From CAYNQN01 sp964530525 (GTDB taxonomy: Bacteria; Actinomycetota; Acidimicrobiia; Acidimicrobiales; Acidimicrobilacustridaceae), in contig CAZHBH010000086.1 in assembly GCA_964530525.1 (NCBI GenBank), positions 1-7,892 of the forward strand: a DNA stretch of 7,892 nt, written 5' to 3'. Position 1 is the stretch's first letter. Each line of letters starts with the position of its first letter. Below, piece by piece: positions 4,459 to 7,892 of this stretch. The position numbers and the translations under genes were made by a program. The notes under the pieces are model-generated. The model made no database searches. It was not told where the DNA came from and saw only the letters and a program-made list of their open reading frames with translations.

Positions 4459-6102
4459 ATGGGAAGAGCTGAGCAGCACGCATACGAGCGCCGATGGCTG
4501 ATACTCGCCGTGCTCTGCTTCAGCCTCCTCATCATCGTCCTCGACAACTCCATCCTCAACGTCGCCATACCGACCATCGTGCGAGACCTCGACGCGAGCA
4601 ACAGCCAGCTGCAGTGGATCGTCGACGCGTACACCCTCGTGTTCGCCGGGCTGCTCCTCACCGCCGGCTCGCTGGGCGACCGCTACGGCCGCAGGGGGGC
4701 GCTGCAGATCGGCTTCGTCATCTTCGGCCTGGGTTCGCTGGTCTCCGCCCTGGCCACCAGCGCCGACCAGCTCATAGCGACCAGGGCGCTCATGGGCGTG
4801 GGTGGAGCTCTCATCATGCCTGCGACGCTGTCGATCATCACGAACGTGTTCCCCGCCGGAGAGCGCGGCCGCGCCATAGGGGTCTGGTCAGGAGTGGCTG
4901 GGCTGGGCGGCGCACTCGGGCCTCTCACGGGTGGCTTCCTCGTGGAGCACTTCTACTGGGGCTCGGTGTTCCTGGTGAACATCCCCATCGTGGTGCTCGG
5001 GATCCTGGCGGGGGCCCTGATCATCCCCACCTCGAAGGACCCTCAAGCCTCCAAGCTCGACCCGCTCGGGGCTGTGCTCTCGATCGTGGGCCTCACCGCC
5101 CTGCTCTACGCGATCATCGAGGCCCCGGCGAAGGGCTGGGGCGAGCCCCCGATCCTCGCGACGCTCATCGGCGGGCTGGCGCTGCTCGGGGTGTTCATCT
5201 GGTGGGAGCGGCGGATCGATCACCCGATGCTCGACGTGGACGTCTTCAGGAACCCTCGGTTCAGCGCCGCCAGCGGAGCCATCTCGGTGGTCTTCTTCGC
5301 CATGTTCGGTTCCATCTTCCTGCTGACGCAGTACTTCCAGTTCGTCTTGGGGTTCACTCCGCTGGAGACCGGCGTGCGGATGATCCCCTTCGCAGCGTCG
5401 ATGATGGTGTTCGCCCCCAGCAGCGCCCGCATAGCCGAGCGCTTCGGCACCAAGGCCACGGTCACCTTGGGGCTCGTGATGGTCACCGTGGGGCTCGTGA
5501 CCATGGCGAGCCTCCAGGTCGACAGCAGCTACGCCGACGTCGTGTGGCGGCTCATGCTCATCGCCGCGGGGATGGGCCTCACCATGGCGCCGGCGACCGA
5601 CTCGATCATGGGTTCCCTCCCCCTCGCCAAAGCCGGCGTGGGCTCGGCCATCAACGACACCACGCGCCAGGTGGGAGGAGCGTTGGGCGTCGCCGTGATC
5701 GGGAGCGTCCTGTCGTCCACCTACGGCGCCAGCGTGACCCAGTTCTTCTCGGGACGGCCCGAGGTCGACCCGGGTCTGATCGAGACTGCGAAGTCGTCGC
5801 TGGGAGGAGCGGCATCGGTCGCAGCCGAGCTGCCCGCCCTGGGTAGCGAGCTGCTCGCCACCGCCAACCAGGCCTTCGTCGACGCCTTCCACTGGGGCGT
5901 GATCGCCGGGGCGGCGGCGTCGTTCGTGGGTGCCGTGGTCGTCTTCCTCTTCCTGCCCGCCCGTGCCCGCCACGACGACGTGGTGAGCCAGGTGATCGAG
6001 TACCGCGAAGAGCACGTGGACGAGCCGGCGGTGGACGACCTGCCGTTCCCCGTGGACGCCCTGGGACCGAACCCGCTCACGTCCGACGGCGGGGAGCCGT
6101 AG
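4459..6102 (+). CDS. MFS multidrug efflux transporter, DHA2 (EmrB/QacA-like) family
   Basis: A 547-residue, very hydrophobic inner-membrane protein of the length and pattern of 14-helix drug:H+ antiporters. Signatures: the motif LDNSILNVAIPTI (28-40) at the end of TM1, loop motif A GSLGDRYGRRGAL (70-82), and antiporter motif C GVAGLGGALGPLTGG (145-159). A charged cytoplasmic C-terminal tail follows the last helix (about residue 505 on). Members expel drugs, dyes, antibiotics or metabolites using the proton gradient; the substrate cannot be read from sequence. The ATG is set by GGAGGG five bases upstream and by the short tail before TM1. A TetR-family regulator starts two bases after the stop, and a candidate operator lies upstream, so the pair looks like a self-regulated efflux cassette. 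Confidence 0.93.
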   Translation: MGRAEQHAYERRWLILAVLCFSLLIIVLDNSILNVAIPTIVRDLDASNSQLQWIVDAYTLVFAGLLLTAGSLGDRYGRRGALQIGFVIFGLGSLVSALATSADQLIATRALMGVGGALIMPATLSIITNVFPAGERGRAIGVWSGVAGLGGALGPLTGGFLVEHFYWGSVFLVNIPIVVLGILAGALIIPTSKDPQASKLDPLGAVLSIVGLTALLYAIIEAPAKGWGEPPILATLIGGLALLGVFIWWERRIDHPMLDVDVFRNPRFSAASGAISVVFFAMFGSIFLLTQYFQFVLGFTPLETGVRMIPFAASMMVFAPSSARIAERFGTKATVTLGLVMVTVGLVTMASLQVDSSYADVVWRLMLIAAGMGLTMAPATDSIMGSLPLAKAGVGSAINDTTRQVGGALGVAVIGSVLSSTYGASVTQFFSGRPEVDPGLIETAKSSLGGAASVAAELPALGSELLATANQAFVDAFHWGVIAGAAASFVGAVVVFLFLPARARHDDVVSQVIEYREEHVDEPAVDDLPFPVDALGPNPLTSDGGEP

Positions 6103-6104
6103 TC

Positions 6105-6677
6105 GTGGCCGTGAGCCCAGGTCGGCCACGCAGCCAAGAGGCCGACGAGGCCATCCTCGAGGCGACGCTCGAGCTATTCGCCGTGCACGGCTACGACGGT
6201 CTCAGCGTCGAGACCGTCGCCGAGCGGGCCGGTGTCGCCAAGTCGACCCTGTACCGCCGCTACCCGGGCAAGGCCGATCTGGTGCTGGCGGCAGTCAGCT
6301 GGGCACGTTCATCGGACGAGCCGGTGCTCGACACAGGATCGCTGCGTGGTGATCTCCTCGAGCTCGCGCGGCGGCTGCGGGCCAAGTTCACCACCGACGA
6401 GGCGAGCCAGATGATCACTGCGCTGATGGCGGCGGCGGCCAGCCGGCCCGACCTGGCGAAGGCCCACAAGGCCTTCGTGGCGGAGCGACGTCAGCTGGGC
6501 ATCCAAGCCCTGCGACGTGCTGTGGAGCGTGGCGACCTGGCCGCCGACACCGATCTCGACCTCCTGCTCGACCTGGTGGGAGGGCCCATCTTCTACAGGG
6601 CGTTCGTGAGCCACGGACCCCTCGACGACGAGACCCTCGAAGCGCAGGTGGACCGGGTGATCGGGTCGTTCGACTGA
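6105..6677 (+). CDS. TetR/AcrR-family transcriptional regulator
   Basis: A 190-residue one-component regulator. The N-terminal TetR DNA-binding domain includes the opening helix (ADEAILEATLELFAVHGYDG, about 13-32) and the helix-turn-helix LSVETVAERAGVAKSTLYRRYPGKADLV in the order usual for the family (about 33-60). The C-terminal ligand-binding and dimer domain is all-helical; its GGPIFYRAFVSHGPLDDE-type segment near 159-176 resembles common TetR C-terminal domains. GTG 6105 is preferred over GTG 6111 because GGGGAG (6091-6096) lies eight bases upstream. The two-base gap after the exporter gene indicates one operon. The likely role is repression of that operon, relieved by a transported ligand. 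The gene converges on holB with 22 bases between stops. Confidence 0.93.
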   Translation: MAVSPGRPRSQEADEAILEATLELFAVHGYDGLSVETVAERAGVAKSTLYRRYPGKADLVLAAVSWARSSDEPVLDTGSLRGDLLELARRLRAKFTTDEASQMITALMAAAASRPDLAKAHKAFVAERRQLGIQALRRAVERGDLAADTDLDLLLDLVGGPIFYRAFVSHGPLDDETLEAQVDRVIGSFD

Positions 6678-6699
6678 GCTGATCGGTTGGCGGGTCCTC

Positions 6700-7740
6700 T
6701 TACGCGGCTCGCGACAGGCGCAAGAACAAGGCCTCGAGCTGCAGGCGCTCGTTGGGGTTGCGGACGAGGCCCTCTGCGGTGCTCTGGATCGCCCGAAGCG
6801 CCTCGAGCGAGGCGGAGGGTCGGGCCTCGGTGGCGAGCCTGTCGCGGTAGTGGCGAGCCAGGGTCGCCAGGCCGAGGCGGAGCTCGTCGGTGCGGTACCG
6901 ACGCTCGGTGCGCTTGTGGCGCTCGATCACCTCCCGCCTGCCGGCACCCCGCTCACCCGTGGCAGCTACGCGCTCGTCGAGCGCCGCCAGCTCCTGCTCG
7001 TGGGTGGAGCGCAAGGGGACCATGGCGTCGTCGATGACCGCCAACACCTCCTCCGCGCTGAGCGCCGCCGCTGAACCGGTGCCGTCGAGCCGGCTGGGCA
7101 GCTCCTCCCAGAGGCGCTGCCGGAGCGCCAGGCGCTCGTCGGCCACCAGGACGCGGGCTCGCGCCAGATCACCGCTGGAGGCCTGGGCGGCAGCCCTTGC
7201 GTGGGTCTCGTCGGCCCCCTCTGCGATGAGCTGGGAGACGACTGCCTCGTAGGGCACGGGGCCGAGGTCGACCCGCACGCAGCGAGAGGCGAGGGTGACC
7301 AGGTCGGGCGTGACCTGCTCGGCGAGCACCACGAACACCGTGCCGGTCGGCGGCTCCTCCACGACCTTCAGGAGCTTCGGACCCACCACGGCCGTGACCA
7401 GGTGGAACTCGTCGAGCACCAGCACCTTCCGCTTGCCCTCCACCGGGGTGCGGCTGGCCCGCTCGACGATCTGCGACGCCTGCTCAGCGCTGATCGAGGC
7501 TCCTACCCTCTCCACCACGACCAGGTCGGGGTGTGCTTCCGCCAGGGCCAGCTGTACGTGGCGCTCGGCGTCGGGTTGGCCCTCCGCCAGCACCTCCCCG
7601 GCAAATGCCCTGGCCAGCGACCGCTTGCCGCTCCCCTTCGGCCCTACGAGCAGGTAGGCGTGCACGGGAGCCTTGGCCGCCGACCGCAGCTCGGCCACGG
7701 CGGCAGGTTGGCCCACGACGCTCTGCCACGGATCGATCAC
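6700..7740 (-). CDS. holB: DNA polymerase III clamp-loader subunit delta'
   Basis: An AAA+ subunit of the replicative clamp loader, working with delta and tau/gamma to load the beta clamp. From GTG 7740 the product has 346 residues. DPWQSVVGQ (3-11) is the usual delta' opening, GPKGSGKRS (33-41) the P-loop, VLVLDE (106-111) Walker B, LLKVVEEPP (123-131) the family sensor-region segment, and ASRC (151-154) the conserved Ser-Arg-Cys arginine-finger motif; an all-helical collar domain follows. The four cysteines of the zinc module that normally lie between the Walker motifs are absent; C154 is the only cysteine. The frame stays open upstream to a TTG at 7836 and beyond, but the family N-terminus and a TACAAC -10 seven bases before the GTG favour 7740. 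No terminator was found between it and tetR. Confidence 0.9.
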   Translation of the reverse strand: MIDPWQSVVGQPAAVAELRSAAKAPVHAYLLVGPKGSGKRSLARAFAGEVLAEGQPDAERHVQLALAEAHPDLVVVERVGASISAEQASQIVERASRTPVEGKRKVLVLDEFHLVTAVVGPKLLKVVEEPPTGTVFVVLAEQVTPDLVTLASRCVRVDLGPVPYEAVVSQLIAEGADETHARAAAQASSGDLARARVLVADERLALRQRLWEELPSRLDGTGSAAALSAEEVLAVIDDAMVPLRSTHEQELAALDERVAATGERGAGRREVIERHKRTERRYRTDELRLGLATLARHYRDRLATEARPSASLEALRAIQSTAEGLVRNPNERLQLEALFLRLSRAA

Positions 7741-7747
7741 GCCGACA

Positions 7748-7753
7748 GTTGTA
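7748..7753 (-). promoter_or_regulatory. Possible -10 box for leaderless holB
   Basis: On the minus strand this reads TACAAC, close to TANNNT, with seven bases (TGTCGGC) before the GTG at 7740. The spacing equals that seen before otsB GTG 3685. No Shine-Dalgarno precedes the GTG, which fits a leaderless transcript. The last base departs from consensus and no -35 is clear. Confidence 0.35.
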
Positions 7754-7839
7754 GCCGCTCGATCGGACTCGGAGGCGCTGGCCGCAGAGGCGACTCGATC
7801 ATGTTGTGGCACTGCTCTTCTGCCGTTCCTCTTCAACGA

Positions 7840-7869
7840 AGGAGGCCGGGGCGTGAGCCCCGGCCTCCT
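7840..7869 (-). terminator. Strong GC-rich hairpin, probable terminator of the gene upstream of holB
   Basis: AGGAGGCCGGGGC (7840-7852), loop GTGA, then GCCCCGGCCTCCT (7857-7869) form a perfect 13-bp stem with a four-base loop. On the minus strand it is followed by TCGTTG, only mildly U-rich; on the plus strand no U-run follows. It therefore more likely ends a minus-strand gene lying beyond the right edge. Against this, one minus-strand frame stays open through the hairpin to a TGA at 7799-7801, so it could lie inside the 3' end of that gene. No gene could be identified in 7741-7892. Confidence 0.55.
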
Positions 7870-7892
7870 CCAACTCGGGCCCTTGGGCCCTA

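Noticed and set aside
4494..5846. Long plus-strand ORF inside the MFS gene in another frame
   Set aside because: The Arg/His/Pro-rich translation lacks hydrophobic segments, while the overlapping frame encodes an evident 14-helix transporter.
4888..6129. Long minus-strand ORF opposite the MFS gene
   Set aside because: The His/Gly/Asp/Glu-rich product is a complement of transporter codons; it has no family motif or ribosome site.
6678..6699. Bidirectional terminator between tetR and holB
   Set aside because: The 22-base gap contains no self-complementary stem of useful length.
7741..7836. N-terminal extension of holB to a TTG at 7836
   Set aside because: The added 32 residues are low-complexity and have no counterpart at the delta' N-terminus, which normally begins just before the VVGQ segment.
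1..7892. Mobile element, CRISPR array, toxin-antitoxin or defence system
   Set aside because: No transposase, integrase, regularly spaced repeats, nuclease or small toxin pair was seen; all gene-sized frames are accounted for by metabolic, transport, regulatory or replication genes.

Overview
The window is a GC-rich, gene-dense stretch of chromosome. It holds nine protein genes (one cut by the left edge) and very little intergenic DNA. Several features point to an actinobacterium: a GT81 glucosyl-3-phosphoglycerate synthase, a CysO-like sulfur carrier, many GTG starts, apparently leaderless starts with a TANNNT-like -10 box 7 nt upstream, and a stand-alone groEL under a CIRCE operator. An Acidimicrobiia-like lineage is my best guess, but that is inference from gene content. 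I see no tRNA, rRNA, CRISPR array, transposase or integrase.

Layout. At the left edge, on the minus strand, is the 5' end of groEL with a clear Shine-Dalgarno and a one-mismatch CIRCE site. Next comes a block of sugar genes: gpgS (minus), then divergently a CysO/MoaD-type carrier and otsA (plus, overlapping by four bases), then convergently otsB (minus). otsA and otsB share a CTAG in which both stop codons lie. Upstream of otsB on the same strand is a membrane-anchored LytR_C-domain protein. A 219-base divergent region follows, containing a 30-base imperfect inverted repeat that looks like a TetR-type operator. It leads into a plus-strand operon of a DHA2-type MFS exporter and a TetR-family regulator (2-base gap). 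Converging on that operon from the right is holB, the clamp-loader delta' subunit. A GC-rich terminator-like hairpin lies upstream of holB, at the right edge.

How the genes may work together. GpgS and OtsA both move glucose from a nucleotide sugar to a phosphorylated acceptor, giving glucosyl-3-phosphoglycerate and trehalose-6-phosphate. OtsB is the only sugar phosphatase present. The block therefore looks like a compatible-solute or glucoside locus, relevant to osmotic or stress protection or to methylglucose-type polysaccharides. The sulfur carrier coupled to otsA is unexplained. The MFS-TetR pair looks like a self-regulated drug or metabolite efflux cassette. groEL and holB are housekeeping genes at the flanks.

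I do not see a clearly new defence or mobile system. The most interesting points are the cysO-otsA coupling, divergence in otsA at sites outside the catalytic set, mutually exclusive hairpins between lytR_C and otsB, the candidate operator, and a delta' subunit lacking the usual zinc-module cysteines.
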